64,000 bases of DNA from Kordiimonas lipolytica (GTDB lineage Bacteria > Pseudomonadota > Alphaproteobacteria > Sphingomonadales > Kordiimonadaceae), in the NCBI RefSeq assembly GCF_001550065.1, contig NZ_LRUB01000022.1, forward strand, positions 1-64,000, in the 5' to 3' direction. The position numbers were made by a program, and so were the translations under genes. The notes beneath the pieces were generated by a model, which was not told the origin of the DNA, searched no databases, and worked only from the letters and a program-made list of their open reading frames with translations. Within the stretch, counting starts at the first letter, position 1. Every line of letters starts with the position of its first letter. Positions 35,585 through 44,924 of this stretch are shown here, piece after piece.

Positions 35585-37774
35585 TTACCAGCGAGTGGAA
35601 AGACCGATACCAAACACGCGCGGTGCGTTCACAAAGCCCGTGTTGTTGTTGAAGTCGATCACACCCTTGAGGTTAGCTTCATTGGTGATGTTGCGGCCGA
35701 AGATGGATACTTCGTGCTGCAGCGCTTCACCGAAGCGGTAACCCATGCGGGCGCCGAGTTCGAACGTGCCGCTGGTGGAGAATTCTTCGGCATCATAGAG
35801 AAGCATGTTGGTGTCACCCTGCAGGGCAAAGTCAACGAAGGTGAAGAACTCGCCGTCACCCATTTCCCGGTGGTAGTCAGCTGTGAAGTTGACGGTCCAG
35901 TCCGGCGCCTGTGGCAGCGGGTTGCCGTCTACGATTGCGTAACCATCGTCGTCGAGCGGATCAATCGGCGTACACTGGCCGGAGCCACAGGTGGGAACGC
36001 GCAGGCCCGTATCGTTGATTTGCGTGTTGGCGTAACCAAGGCCTGCCGTGATGGTCAGATTTTCGGAAGCCAGCCATTCGATGTCTGTCTCGAAGCCGTA
36101 ACCGATTACTTCGTCCACGCTCACAAGCTGAACACTGTTGGTGGCGCCACCAACGGCGGTCACTTGCAGGTCGGATACGTCATAGTAGAAGACCGCACCA
36201 TTCCAGCGCAGGCGGTTCTCGGCTAGGGTTGCCTTGAAGCCAGCCTCGTAGGACATGATTGTCTCTTCCTTGGCGGTTGTTGGAACGCCGAAGAAGGCAA
36301 CGTCACGGCCCTGAATGGTTGGGGCGCGGAAGCCGGAAGCCACGCGCGCATAGACGGAAAGGTCGTCATTCACCGCATGGTTGATAGCAGCGTCCCAGCT
36401 CACTCGGTCGCCTTCAAGCTCAACAGTGTCAAGCTGGGCACCGAATGCGCCAGAGTAGGCGTCAGCAGTCTTTTCGTCATCCGTATAGCGCATGCCAATA
36501 GTCAACGTGGTTTCTGGCTGGATGTCATAGCTGACCTGGCCGAAGAGCGCCCAGGCAGTGTTCTGGTGACGAACTGTTGAGTCCGGTACGAAGAAAGGCG
36601 AGGTGCGCACAGTGAAGTCGCTATCGAAGAAGAAGAAGCCAACCTGATAGAACAGCTGGTCGGATGCTTGCTGGGACAGGCGCAGTTCCTGCGTGATCTG
36701 GTCCAGATCATCGATATGGTCTTGTGTCGTGCTTTGGAATGGAATGAAACCTGGGCCATCCGGGTTACCGCCGTCGATATCACCAAGGCTGGAGCCGTTG
36801 GTGGTCTCATAGGCCGTGATGGACGTCAGGGTCATCTCGTTGTTGAAGTCCTTGACCATCTTCAGGGATGCGCCCCAGCTGTCATATTCCTGCGGGTTGC
36901 CATGATCGTCACCGAAGTAGACTGTATCACGGTCGAAGTTGCCGTTCAGGTCATTGCTGCCTGTGGTCAGGATATTCGCACGGAATAGCGAGCTGGTACC
37001 CGACAGGCTACGGAAGTGAACATTGGTCAGGGCGCTGAAGGTGTCAGTTGGCTCGAACATCAGCTGCAGACGGCCAGCAAATTCTTCGAAGCCGCCAAGG
37101 GCATCATCTTCGTCAAGATATGCATTGTCGATGTGGTCATCGCGGCGGCTGTAGAGCATGGACACACGAGCAGACAGCTTGTCGCTGATGCCGCCCCCCT
37201 GTGCGAATTCAACAGAACCCGTGCCATATGAGCCGTAGCTCGCAGACAGGTAGCCTTCGGCTTCCTGGGTTGGCTTGCGGGTGTCAAACTTGATGATGCC
37301 CGCCGGTGTGTTACGGCCAAACAGGGTGCCTTGCGGGCCGCGCAGTACTTCAACGCGCTCAACGTCGAAAAGCGGGAAGCTTTTCAGGATCACGTTTTCC
37401 TGCACAACCTCGTCGACAACAACGGAAACCGGCTGGGACGCCGCGAGGTCAAAGTCAGTGTTGCCGAGACCGCGGATATAGAAACGCGGAGCAACGCGAC
37501 CGTTCGATGATTCAGCGTTGAGGCCAGGTACGCGGCTGGACAGGAGGCGGATATCTTCGCCGCCAGCTGCGAAGGTGTTGATCTTGTCGCCGCTCAGTGC
37601 GGAGATGGAGATCGGAACGTCCTGAAGGCTCTGTTCCCGCTTCTGGGCGGTTACAACGATTTCCTCAAGGGCGAAACCGTCGCTTGCGCTCTGAGCATTG
37701 GCGCCTACAGAAAGGGCCAGCGCTGAACAGCCCGCGATCAGGCATGCGCTATGGTTGAACCAAGTTTTTTTCAT
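35585..37774 (-). CDS. TonB-dependent outer-membrane receptor
   Basis: The 729-residue receptor has a signal peptide (CLIAGCSALALSVGANAQ), a TonB-box/plug start (EEIVVTAQKREQSLQDVP), plug motif VEVLRGPQGTLFGRNT, and a 22-strand barrel ending in GLSTRW with a terminal aromatic. It imports a large or scarce ligand using TonB energy. The IVVTAQKR-type plug is common among alphaproteobacterial receptors for aromatic compounds and unknown substrates. ATG 37774 has GAGGAAA; ATG 37789 is in frame. No siderophore or transporter genes adjoin it. Confidence 0.93.
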   Translation of the reverse strand: MKKTWFNHSACLIAGCSALALSVGANAQSASDGFALEEIVVTAQKREQSLQDVPISISALSGDKINTFAAGGEDIRLLSSRVPGLNAESSNGRVAPRFYIRGLGNTDFDLAASQPVSVVVDEVVQENVILKSFPLFDVERVEVLRGPQGTLFGRNTPAGIIKFDTRKPTQEAEGYLSASYGSYGTGSVEFAQGGGISDKLSARVSMLYSRRDDHIDNAYLDEDDALGGFEEFAGRLQLMFEPTDTFSALTNVHFRSLSGTSSLFRANILTTGSNDLNGNFDRDTVYFGDDHGNPQEYDSWGASLKMVKDFNNEMTLTSITAYETTNGSSLGDIDGGNPDGPGFIPFQSTTQDHIDDLDQITQELRLSQQASDQLFYQVGFFFFDSDFTVRTSPFFVPDSTVRHQNTAWALFGQVSYDIQPETTLTIGMRYTDDEKTADAYSGAFGAQLDTVELEGDRVSWDAAINHAVNDDLSVYARVASGFRAPTIQGRDVAFFGVPTTAKEETIMSYEAGFKATLAENRLRWNGAVFYYDVSDLQVTAVGGATNSVQLVSVDEVIGYGFETDIEWLASENLTITAGLGYANTQINDTGLRVPTCGSGQCTPIDPLDDDGYAIVDGNPLPQAPDWTVNFTADYHREMGDGEFFTFVDFALQGDTNMLLYDAEEFSTSGTFELGARMGYRFGEALQHEVSIFGRNITNEANLKGVIDFNNNTGFVNAPRVFGIGLSTRW

Positions 37775-38208
37775 GGTGAATTTCCTCATTCGAAGTACGC
37801 AGCTTCTATTTTTATAAGCAACTTTGGGAAACGCGCGATGCCAGTGGTGCTGGGCATCTGACTTTGGATAATGCGTCCAGAGCCTTAGTTTGCATAGGCT
37901 GTACCTGATGAGAATATTTTTCCATCTGTCGCTTCACAACAATGCTGACCAAGAAGTCAAAGTGTTGCAGATAAGCAACCAAACCAGTGTGGCGCTCATG
38001 CAAAGGTTATAAAAGTGGCTGCGTACCCTCCCTGTTTTTCCTCGTTTGATGGGTGACTTGAAACTTTGTCGGGATATTTCATATCATATTGTCGACAATT
38101 TTATATCACTTTCATCAACTATTTTGTGAGCGACATAGCGCAACGGCTTTTTTGGTCAAATGCTTAGTGATACTTGATTGGGCTTCAGCGAGTGGATAGG
38201 GTGCAGCC
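37775..38208. other. 434-bp gap between TonB receptor and sfsA
   Basis: I see no supported gene. The region holds AT-rich promoter-like sequence for both divergent genes and a 12-bp palindrome near 38090. A 63-codon frame on the minus strand (37812-38003) has no ribosome site and no recognisable product. Confidence 0.5.
38088..38099. promoter_or_regulatory. ATTGTCGACAAT palindrome, GntR-like site
   Basis: This perfect 12-bp palindrome contains TTGTCGACAA, which fits the TNGTNNNACNA pattern of FadR-subfamily GntR operators. It lies 110 bp before sfsA and 314 bp from the TonB receptor start. No GntR gene is in the window. Confidence 0.4.
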
Positions 38209-38919
38209 ATGATTTTCGAGAATGCACTGACTGAGGGTCGCCTGATCAAGCGCTACAAGCGTTTCCTAGCGGATGTGGAGCTGCCTGACGGTAGCGTTGT
38301 TGTGGCGCATTGCGCCAATTCAGGTTCCATGCTTGGCTGCAAGGAGCCCGGCAGTCGGGTTTACCTTTCGCCAAACACCAACCCCAAAGCCAAGCTGGAT
38401 TGGCGTTGGGAAATGGTGGAAGTGGATGGCCACCTTGTCGGCATTAATACAAGCCACCCGAACAAACTGGCCGAAGAAGCGATCCTTGGCGGCGTGATCC
38501 CGGAACTCGCGGGCTACGGCAGCCTCAGGCGGGAAGTGAAATACGGTCAGAACAGCCGTATCGATATCCTTCTCGAGGCACCTGAGGAGGCCAGTAAGTC
38601 GGCGCAATGCTTTGTTGAAGTGAAAAATGTTACGCTGAAGGTGGGGGATGATGCCCAGTTCCCGGACGCAGTGACAGCGCGGGGCACCAAACACCTGCGC
38701 GAACTAATGGATATGGTCACTGAAGGGCACCGGGCCGTCATGCTTTACCTTGTGCAGCGCGGTGATTGCTTGTCTTTTGCGCCAGCGGCGGATATTGATC
38801 CGACTTATGCGGCGGCGCTTAGGGAAGCTAAAGAGGCGGGCGTAGAAACTTTGTGTTATGTTTGTGACCTGTCGACAGAAGGCATACGGGTGGATCGCCC
38901 GATGCCTATGGGCTTCTAG
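38209..38919 (+). CDS. sfsA: DNA/RNA nuclease SfsA
   Basis: The 236-residue protein matches SfsA: N-terminal OB-like part (GRLIKRYKRFLADVELPDG, AHCANSGSM) and a nuclease core with SRIDILLE and CFVEVKNVTL, which supplies the PD-(D/E)xK residues. SfsA was first linked to sugar fermentation control and later shown to have nuclease activity. Map follows 31 bp downstream, so sfsA-map-radC may be co-transcribed. Confidence 0.95.
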   Translation: MIFENALTEGRLIKRYKRFLADVELPDGSVVVAHCANSGSMLGCKEPGSRVYLSPNTNPKAKLDWRWEMVEVDGHLVGINTSHPNKLAEEAILGGVIPELAGYGSLRREVKYGQNSRIDILLEAPEEASKSAQCFVEVKNVTLKVGDDAQFPDAVTARGTKHLRELMDMVTEGHRAVMLYLVQRGDCLSFAPAADIDPTYAAALREAKEAGVETLCYVCDLSTEGIRVDRPMPMGF

Positions 38920-38950
38920 GCCGAACAGTGACTGATGCGGGAATGACAAG

Positions 38951-39781
38951 ATGAATTATGTAGATGCGGTTGACGTGCCCGAAGCACGCACTGGTGCAAT
39001 CAAGATCCATGGTCCTGAGGCATTCGACGGTATGCGCGCGGCAGGCAAATTGGCTGCCGAGACGCTTGACTATATCACGCCGCACGTAAAGGCAGGGGTG
39101 ACCACGGAAGAGCTGGACCGCTTGTGCCACGAATTTATTCTGGACCATAACGCTATTCCCGCGCCGCTGAATTACCGCGGTTTCCCGAAATCCATCTGTA
39201 CATCGATCAATCATGTGATCTGTCACGGTATCCCGGGGTCGAAAAAGTTGAAGGAAGGCGACAGCCTGAATATCGATGTAACGGTTATCCTTGATGGCTG
39301 GTATGGCGACACGAGCCGCATGTTCTTTGTTGGCAAGCCCAAATTATTGCCACAGCGCCTGTGTCAGGTGACATTCGAGGCCCTTTGGAAAGGCATTGAA
39401 GCCGTGAAGCCCGGCGCGCGCCTTGGTGACATTGGCCATGCCATTCAGACCCACGTTGAAGCCCACCGCTACAGCGTTGTGCGCGACTTTTGTGGCCATG
39501 GTATTGGCCGCGTGTTTCATGATGAACCCAGCGTAATGCATTTCGGCAAGCCGGGCACGGGCCCAGAGCTCAAGCCCGGCATGTTCTTCACAATCGAACC
39601 CATGGTGAACGCAGGCAAACCAGGGTCCAAGATTTTGGCCGACGGCTGGACGGCGGTAACCCGAGACAAGACCTTGTCGATGCAGTTCGAGCATACGCTG
39701 GCTGTCACAGAAGACGGTTATGAAGTCTTCACCAAATCACCGAAAGGCTGGTTCTGCCCGCCTTATGACGGCGTGGAATAG
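38951..39781 (+). CDS. map: Methionine aminopeptidase type I
   Basis: The 276-residue enzyme removes the initiator methionine from nascent proteins. The pita-bread fold metal ligands are visible in NIDVTVILDGWYGDTSR (two Asp), in CGHGIGRVFHDEP (His), in FTIEPM (Glu) and in QFEHTLAV (Glu). Its length fits type I with a short N-terminal extension. It sits between sfsA and radC. Confidence 0.96.
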   Translation: MNYVDAVDVPEARTGAIKIHGPEAFDGMRAAGKLAAETLDYITPHVKAGVTTEELDRLCHEFILDHNAIPAPLNYRGFPKSICTSINHVICHGIPGSKKLKEGDSLNIDVTVILDGWYGDTSRMFFVGKPKLLPQRLCQVTFEALWKGIEAVKPGARLGDIGHAIQTHVEAHRYSVVRDFCGHGIGRVFHDEPSVMHFGKPGTGPELKPGMFFTIEPMVNAGKPGSKILADGWTAVTRDKTLSMQFEHTLAVTEDGYEVFTKSPKGWFCPPYDGVE

Positions 39782-39794
39782 CCAAAGGAACCGG

Positions 39795-40484
39795 ATGGGG
39801 GATACGGACAACAGGGATCATGTCAAGGGCCACAGGTCCAGGCTTCGGGAGCGCTTCCTGAAGGGCGGGGCCGACGCGCTCGCCGACTATGAGCTTCTGG
39901 AGTTGATCCTGTTTCTTGCCATCCCTCGCCGTGATGTCAAACCTCTTGCAAAAGACCTGATCGCCCGCTTCGGCAGTTACGCTGCGGTTCTCAGCGCGGA
40001 TGTGGACAAACTGCGTGGCATGAAAGGGCTTGGTGACACGGCCATCGCCGCCATCAAGTCCGTGCAGGCATCTGCACTGCATCTGTCGCGCGCAGGGGCA
40101 ACGGGCCGCCCTGTGATGGGTAACTGGGCTGCGGTCCAGGAATATCTGCAGGGTGCCATGGGCAATATCCCGCGTGAACAGTTCCGCCTGATGTTTCTTG
40201 ACCGGAAGAATGCCCTTATTGCGGACGAGGTGCTATCGGACGGCACAATTGACCGAACCGCCGTCTATACGCGCGAGGTCGTGCGCCGCGGCCTTGAACT
40301 TGAAGCCGGCGCCCTTATACTTGTTCACAATCATCCATCAGGAGACCCGGCGCCCAGCCACGCAGATGTGCAAATGACAAAGGAAATTTCAGACGCCTGC
40401 CACCGTGTTGGGATCAAGGTGCACGACCATATCATTGTCGGGAAAACAGGGCAGGCAAGTTTTAAGGATTTGGGGTTACTCTAA
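39795..40484 (+). CDS. radC: RadC/MPN-domain protein
   Basis: The 229-residue protein has the RadC layout: a helix-hairpin-helix region (LRGMKGLGDTAIAAIK) followed by a JAB/MPN metalloprotease-like domain with the motif HNHPSGDPAPSHAD. A classical DNA-repair role is disputed. AAGGA precedes ATG 39795, 13 bp after the map stop; the longer open frame inside map is rejected. Confidence 0.93.
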   Translation: MGDTDNRDHVKGHRSRLRERFLKGGADALADYELLELILFLAIPRRDVKPLAKDLIARFGSYAAVLSADVDKLRGMKGLGDTAIAAIKSVQASALHLSRAGATGRPVMGNWAAVQEYLQGAMGNIPREQFRLMFLDRKNALIADEVLSDGTIDRTAVYTREVVRRGLELEAGALILVHNHPSGDPAPSHADVQMTKEISDACHRVGIKVHDHIIVGKTGQASFKDLGLL

Positions 40485-40533
40485 ACACCGGCGCGAAAAG
40501 AATGACCGGAAAGCCCCAGTTTAAGGAAGTTTG

Positions 40534-40989
40534 ATGTATTGGGAACAAGTTAAGTCCACCCGTAAGGAGCTAGAGCAAGACCTGCCGGTATCGGCCAAGG
40601 TGGTTCTGATGTCCAAGGACGGCAAGGCACTGGTCATGCGTAAGTCCAGCGGCCTTTTTGACCTGCCGGGCGGCAAGGTTGAAAGCGGCGAAGACCTTTT
40701 CAAGGCGCTGAAGCGCGAAATGAAGGAAGAGGCAGGCCTCAAGGCAAAAAAATTCGAATTTGTTTCCAGTTGGGTGAAGCATCACCCGACCCTTGGTGAT
40801 CGCCTTGTGCTGGTGTTTACCGCACATTTGCCTGAGAAGGCCAAGGATGTCGAGATCACGCTGTCGAACGAACACAGATGGGGCGAGTTCAAGGGCCCGA
40901 AGGCGATTGCGAAAATTGGTGACATCCCGCCCGGTTATGCCAACGCCCTGCATATCTGTTTCCTGCGTGCAGGTAAAATCAAGCCGTGA
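40534..40989 (+). CDS. Nudix hydrolase
   Basis: The 151-residue protein has a complete Nudix box (GGKVESGED...REM then KEEAGL, about 48-70) and should hydrolyse a nucleoside diphosphate linked to another moiety. ATG 40534 has AAGGAAG upstream. Its stop overlaps the GTG start of the CYTH gene, so the two are translationally coupled. Substrate unknown. Confidence 0.88.
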   Translation: MYWEQVKSTRKELEQDLPVSAKVVLMSKDGKALVMRKSSGLFDLPGGKVESGEDLFKALKREMKEEAGLKAKKFEFVSSWVKHHPTLGDRLVLVFTAHLPEKAKDVEITLSNEHRWGEFKGPKAIAKIGDIPPGYANALHICFLRAGKIKP

Positions 40990-41471
40990 TCGAGATAGAG
41001 CGTAAATTCCTTGTACGGCCAGGTATCCTGGACCTGAAGGGTGGGAAAGAGATATCCCAGTGGTATGTCATGCGCGGGGATGGGCGGTCCCTGAGGGTGC
41101 GGCGCTACGAAGGCGGTTATGTGATGACTGTCAAGGTCGGCAAAGGCATTGAACGCAAGGAAATTGAGCGCAAGCTGTCGGACGCCGAAGCGCTGTCGCT
41201 GATTGATAGCGCCCTTGAAGCCCCGGTTGAGAAAACCCGGCACAGCATCAAATCAGGCAAGCATGTCTGGTCGGTTGATGTGTTCAAAGGGCCCAATGAA
41301 GGCCTGTGGTTGGCAGAGGTCGAACTGCAGGCCAAGGACGAGTATTTCGAACGCCCGGCGTGGATCGGCAAGGAAGTGTCGGGCGATGCCTGCTTCCAAA
41401 ACGCAAACCTGGCCCGAAACCCCATCTCACGGTGGCGCAGCGATTTCATCGCTCTTCTTAACGGAGCCTAG
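40986..41471 (+). CDS. CYTH-domain (triphosphate tunnel) protein
   Basis: The 161-residue protein starts with the diagnostic EIERKF (ExExK) and has alternating charged strand motifs (RSLRVRRYEGGY, TVKVGKG, EIERKL, EVELQ) that line the triphosphate tunnel. Family members hydrolyse inorganic triphosphate or thiamine triphosphate; some cyclise ATP. It begins at GTG 40986, overlapping the Nudix stop. It converges with the amidohydrolase gene and their stops overlap by 4 bp. Confidence 0.9.
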   Translation: MIEIERKFLVRPGILDLKGGKEISQWYVMRGDGRSLRVRRYEGGYVMTVKVGKGIERKEIERKLSDAEALSLIDSALEAPVEKTRHSIKSGKHVWSVDVFKGPNEGLWLAEVELQAKDEYFERPAWIGKEVSGDACFQNANLARNPISRWRSDFIALLNGA

Positions 41472-42781
41472 TTGGCGTGACGCGCGGCGATCTCGGCTAG
41501 ACGTGCATCAATCGCTTCCCTGCTGTACCAGCGCCCTGCGGCCACAACGCCCGCCTGTTTGGTCAGGTTCATCGCATCTTCGCGCGGGTCGGCATCCAGA
41601 AGAATTAGGTCTGCCCGTGCCCCAACAGTCACAGCCCCGAAATCGTCTTTATCCTTGAAATAGCGCCCGGGTGCTGCAGTTGCCATCTCAAGGATCTGCG
41701 CGGGGGTCAGGCCGGCTTCCGCCATCACCTCAATCTCACGCCATATCGAGAAACCGGGTACAGAGAAGGTTTGCGGCGCATCTGAACCAAGCGCAAGGTT
41801 GACGCCGCCGTCCGCGAAGGCTTTCAAGAGCTGCTGCCGGTTTTGGATTGCCACAGGGTTCGGTGTGGCCGACCGCGCCGTCTGCTCCCACCGCGTCAGC
41901 ATCGCGCGCGGCACATAGGCATTCTCGGGCCGGGCCAGCAGGACTTTGACCTGTTCGTCAGATAGCACCGGGTAGTCTTCGCCACGGCTGTAGAAGGTGT
42001 TGAACAGCTCCTGCGTCGGTACAATCCACGTGCCACTTGCTCTGGTGATTGCCACCGCGTGGGCGAAATCCTGATCCGTCAGCTCTTTGGTGTAGCCGCC
42101 AAGCCATTCCAGATAGCCGTCCATATGGTCGACCGATATCTGGTGCGATTTCAGCGCGTGATCGATGCCCACGTCCGCCGGCACATGGCCACCGAAGGGA
42201 AAGCCAAGCTCGTTGGCCGCACGCGCGATCGCGTCATATTCCGGTAGGCTCAGCCCTGGATGGATTTTCTGCAGATCCCAGCCCTGGCTGGCATAGAGGC
42301 GCAGTTTCTGCTCACCATCCTCGGGCGAGCTGACGCTGCGGCCATTAAGGCTGGGGGCTGCCAGGTAAAGCGTCGGCCCGGCAATCTCGCCAGCCTTGAT
42401 TTTGTCCCTCAGCTCAAACTGCACCGGGTCCCCCAGCATGCCGCGCACGGTGGTGACACCGCCAGCGAGATAGAGGAACAGGGTTTCTTCGGTCTGCTGC
42501 TTGCCCCAGCTGCCGTAGGGCAGGTGGCCATGCATCTCGGCAAGGCCGGGTATCAGATATTTGCCGGTGCCGTCGATGATCTTGTGTGTTCCGTGCAGGT
42601 GCGGCGCATCTGCGACCGTCCCGACATAGACGATTCGGTCACCTTCAATGGTCACTACGGCGTCTTTTATGACTTGGCCCCCGTCCATGGAAATGACGGT
42701 GACATTCTCGATCTGGACGTTGTCTGCGAATGAAGCAGAGGCAACGCACAGCGCGCACATAATGGTTGCAAGGATACGCAT
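41468..42781 (-). CDS. Secreted amidohydrolase (imidazolonepropionase-like)
   Basis: The 437-residue protein has a signal peptide (ILATIMCALCVASASFA). The metal-dependent amidohydrolase barrel has HGH in EMHGHLPYG, His in FGGHVPAD and VDHMDGY, and Asp in LGSDAPQ. It should hydrolyse a C-N or ester-type bond in the periplasm, substrate unknown. ATG 42781 has a GGAGGG site. The open frame continues far upstream to 43648, but that part lies opposite purB and is spurious. Confidence 0.9.
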   Translation of the reverse strand: MRILATIMCALCVASASFADNVQIENVTVISMDGGQVIKDAVVTIEGDRIVYVGTVADAPHLHGTHKIIDGTGKYLIPGLAEMHGHLPYGSWGKQQTEETLFLYLAGGVTTVRGMLGDPVQFELRDKIKAGEIAGPTLYLAAPSLNGRSVSSPEDGEQKLRLYASQGWDLQKIHPGLSLPEYDAIARAANELGFPFGGHVPADVGIDHALKSHQISVDHMDGYLEWLGGYTKELTDQDFAHAVAITRASGTWIVPTQELFNTFYSRGEDYPVLSDEQVKVLLARPENAYVPRAMLTRWEQTARSATPNPVAIQNRQQLLKAFADGGVNLALGSDAPQTFSVPGFSIWREIEVMAEAGLTPAQILEMATAAPGRYFKDKDDFGAVTVGARADLILLDADPREDAMNLTKQAGVVAAGRWYSREAIDARLAEIAARHAN

Positions 42782-42922
42782 TCTAACCCTCCCCGATAAA
42801 GCCAGGCTGTTATGCTCTGGCTGCAGGGCTGATGTGTCAAGGAAACTTGCGATCAGCCGTGCTTTCTGATAGGTGACCGGCAGATTTTGTTTTTGACCAT
42901 TTCCCCCTGAGGAGCGCGCCCC

Positions 42923-44227
42923 ATGATCCCTCGTTATTCCCGCAAGCAAATGACCGACATTTGGGAAGCGGAAAACCGGTTCCGTATCTGGTTCGAGATT
43001 GAAGCCCACGCCTGTGACGCCAACGCCAAGCTTGGCCGTATCCCTGAAGCCGCTGCCAAAGCTGTGTGGGAGCGCGGTAAGTTCGAAGTTGAGCGCATCG
43101 ACGAGATCGAGCGCGAAGTGAAGCACGATGTGATCGCCTTCCTGACGAACCTCGCGGAACACGTGGGTGACGAAGCGCGTTTCGTGCACCAGGGCATGAC
43201 GTCCTCTGACGTTCTGGATACCTGCCTCAGCGTTCAACTGGTGCAGGCCGCAGACATCATCATCGACGACCTTGAGAAGCTCTTGGTGGTGCTGAAGCGT
43301 CGCGCGGAAGAGCACAAATACACCGTGTGCATCGGCCGCAGCCACGGCATCCATGCAGAGCCTGTTACCTTCGGCCTCAAGATGGCGCAAGCCTACGCTG
43401 AGTTTGACCGCTGCCTTGAGCGTATGAAAATGGCGCGCAAGGAAGTCGCGACCTGTGCGATCTCCGGTGCGGTGGGCACATTCGCCAACATCGACCCGTT
43501 CGTTGAAGAATATGTGGCAGAAAAAATGGGCCTTGAGGTCGAGCCTGTGTCCACGCAGGTGATCCCGCGTGACCGCCACGCCATGTATTTTGCCGTGCTG
43601 GGTGTTGTCGCCAGCTGTATCGAGCGTCTGGCGGTGGAAGTGCGCCACCTGCAGCGCACCGAAGTTCTGGAAGCTCAGGAATATTTCTCCAAGGGTCAGA
43701 AGGGTTCAAGCGCGATGCCGCACAAGAAAAACCCGATCCTGACCGAAAACCTCACCGGCCAGGCGCGTTACATTCGCGCGATGGCAATCCCGGCCATGGA
43801 AAACGTGGCGCTGTGGCACGAGCGGGATATCTCCCACTCCTCCGTTGAGCGCTATATCGGCCCAGACGCGACTGTGGCGCTCGATTTCTCCCTCGCGCGC
43901 CTGACGAACGTGATGGACCAGCTGCTGGTGTACCCAGAGAACATGCTCGATAACATGAATAAGATGGGCGGCCTGCCGAACAGCCAGCGCGTACTGCTTG
44001 CGCTGACGCAAGCCGGCGTGAGCCGCGAGGACGCTTACCGCCTCGTGCAGGAAAACGCCATGAAGGTGTGGGATAGCCGCGGCACGCTGCAGCTTCTGGA
44101 CCTTCTGAAGGCTGACAAGACCGTGACGGCGAAGGTATCCGAAGCTGAGCTCGATGAGATGTTCAACATGGATTACCACACCAAGCATGTAGACACGATC
44201 TTCAAGCGGGTGTTTGGCGACGCCTAA
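42923..44227 (+). CDS. purB: Adenylosuccinate lyase
   Basis: The 434-residue enzyme of the fumarase/aspartase superfamily releases fumarate in two steps of purine synthesis (SAICAR to AICAR, adenylosuccinate to AMP). Signatures are HQGMTSSDVLDT, GRSHGIHAEP and the flexible loop GSSAMPHKKNPI with the catalytic Ser. GAGGAG precedes the ATG. A strong terminator follows. Confidence 0.97.
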   Translation: MIPRYSRKQMTDIWEAENRFRIWFEIEAHACDANAKLGRIPEAAAKAVWERGKFEVERIDEIEREVKHDVIAFLTNLAEHVGDEARFVHQGMTSSDVLDTCLSVQLVQAADIIIDDLEKLLVVLKRRAEEHKYTVCIGRSHGIHAEPVTFGLKMAQAYAEFDRCLERMKMARKEVATCAISGAVGTFANIDPFVEEYVAEKMGLEVEPVSTQVIPRDRHAMYFAVLGVVASCIERLAVEVRHLQRTEVLEAQEYFSKGQKGSSAMPHKKNPILTENLTGQARYIRAMAIPAMENVALWHERDISHSSVERYIGPDATVALDFSLARLTNVMDQLLVYPENMLDNMNKMGGLPNSQRVLLALTQAGVSREDAYRLVQENAMKVWDSRGTLQLLDLLKADKTVTAKVSEAELDEMFNMDYHTKHVDTIFKRVFGDA

Positions 44228-44240
44228 CCCTGCTTAAAAC

Positions 44241-44289
44241 AAAACGACGAAAAGGGCTGCACCGGTTGGGTGCGGCCCTTTTCGTTTTT
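44241..44289 (+). terminator. Terminator after purB
   Basis: A long stem pairs cgaaaagggc with gcccttttcg (with further A-T pairs outside) and ends in a run of five T. Confidence 0.85.
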
Positions 44290-44320
44290 GTGGGCTGATT
44301 TGAGGGACGCATGTACCGCG

Positions 44321-44359
44321 CAAAGCTATTGCAAGGCCAAAGCAATCATGCCAGCTTTG
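44321..44359 (+). promoter_or_regulatory. Nested inverted repeat upstream of the PAS_5 gene
   Basis: caaagct (44321) pairs with agctttg (44353) and attgc (44328) with gcaat (44342), forming a two-part hairpin with a 6-nt bulge in the leader of the PAS_5 gene. It could be an operator or an RNA structure. No known motif is recognised. Confidence 0.4.
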
Positions 44360-44399
44360 TGACAAGCCAGACTGCCTACACAACAAGGAGTGCCCGCAC

Positions 44400-44912
44400 T
44401 TGGCCAGCCGGGACGATATTTCAGACTTCCCCTTTGGTATGCCAAACAAGCCCTCGAAAGAGCTGGCTCTTCCGGAAGCTGCCGGACCAAAAGCGGTTTT
44501 CAATTTGTGGCGGGAGAAGAAGGGGGACCGGGAGTTTCCACTAAAGTCTGATCTGCACCCCTCGCTGATGGCACGCTATCTGCCATACATCTATATTGTG
44601 GACATTCTTGATGGTGGTAAGGACTACCGTATCCGCCTTCTCGGATCAAGTGTGGCTGACATGCTTGGCAAGGATTATACCGGCACGCTTCTCAGCGAAA
44701 CGCCTGAAGAGCTGGACTGGCGCGGCGAAATATATGGCCTGTGCATGAAAAGGCGCGCACCGGTTTTCTATCTGTTTGAGCTGGCGCCGTTCGGACGCGA
44801 GACGGTGGTCACCGAAAACGCTTTGTTCCCGCTTTCGGATGGTGACGGCAATCTTGCCCATCTCTTGTGTATGTCGGTCGAAGTGGGGCGCACCTATGAG
44901 GCTAGCCGCTAG
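44400..44912 (+). CDS. PAS_5 domain protein
   Basis: The 170-residue protein consists mainly of a PAS_5-type domain (about 30-165: LHPSLMARYLPYIYIVDI, YRIRLLGSSVADMLGKDYTG, ENALFPLSDGDGN). These small cytosolic single-domain proteins are widespread in alphaproteobacteria and are presumed sensors or ligand-binding partners. The start is a TTG at 44400 with AAGGAG about 10 nt upstream; ATG 44439 is the next choice. No output domain is present. Confidence 0.82.
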   Translation: MASRDDISDFPFGMPNKPSKELALPEAAGPKAVFNLWREKKGDREFPLKSDLHPSLMARYLPYIYIVDILDGGKDYRIRLLGSSVADMLGKDYTGTLLSETPEELDWRGEIYGLCMKRRAPVFYLFELAPFGRETVVTENALFPLSDGDGNLAHLLCMSVEVGRTYEASR

Positions 44913-44924
44913 GCACCTGCAGGC

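Noticed and set aside
42782..43648. N-terminal extension of the amidohydrolase frame
   Set aside because: It lies opposite purB; the GGAGGG site and signal peptide place the start at 42781.
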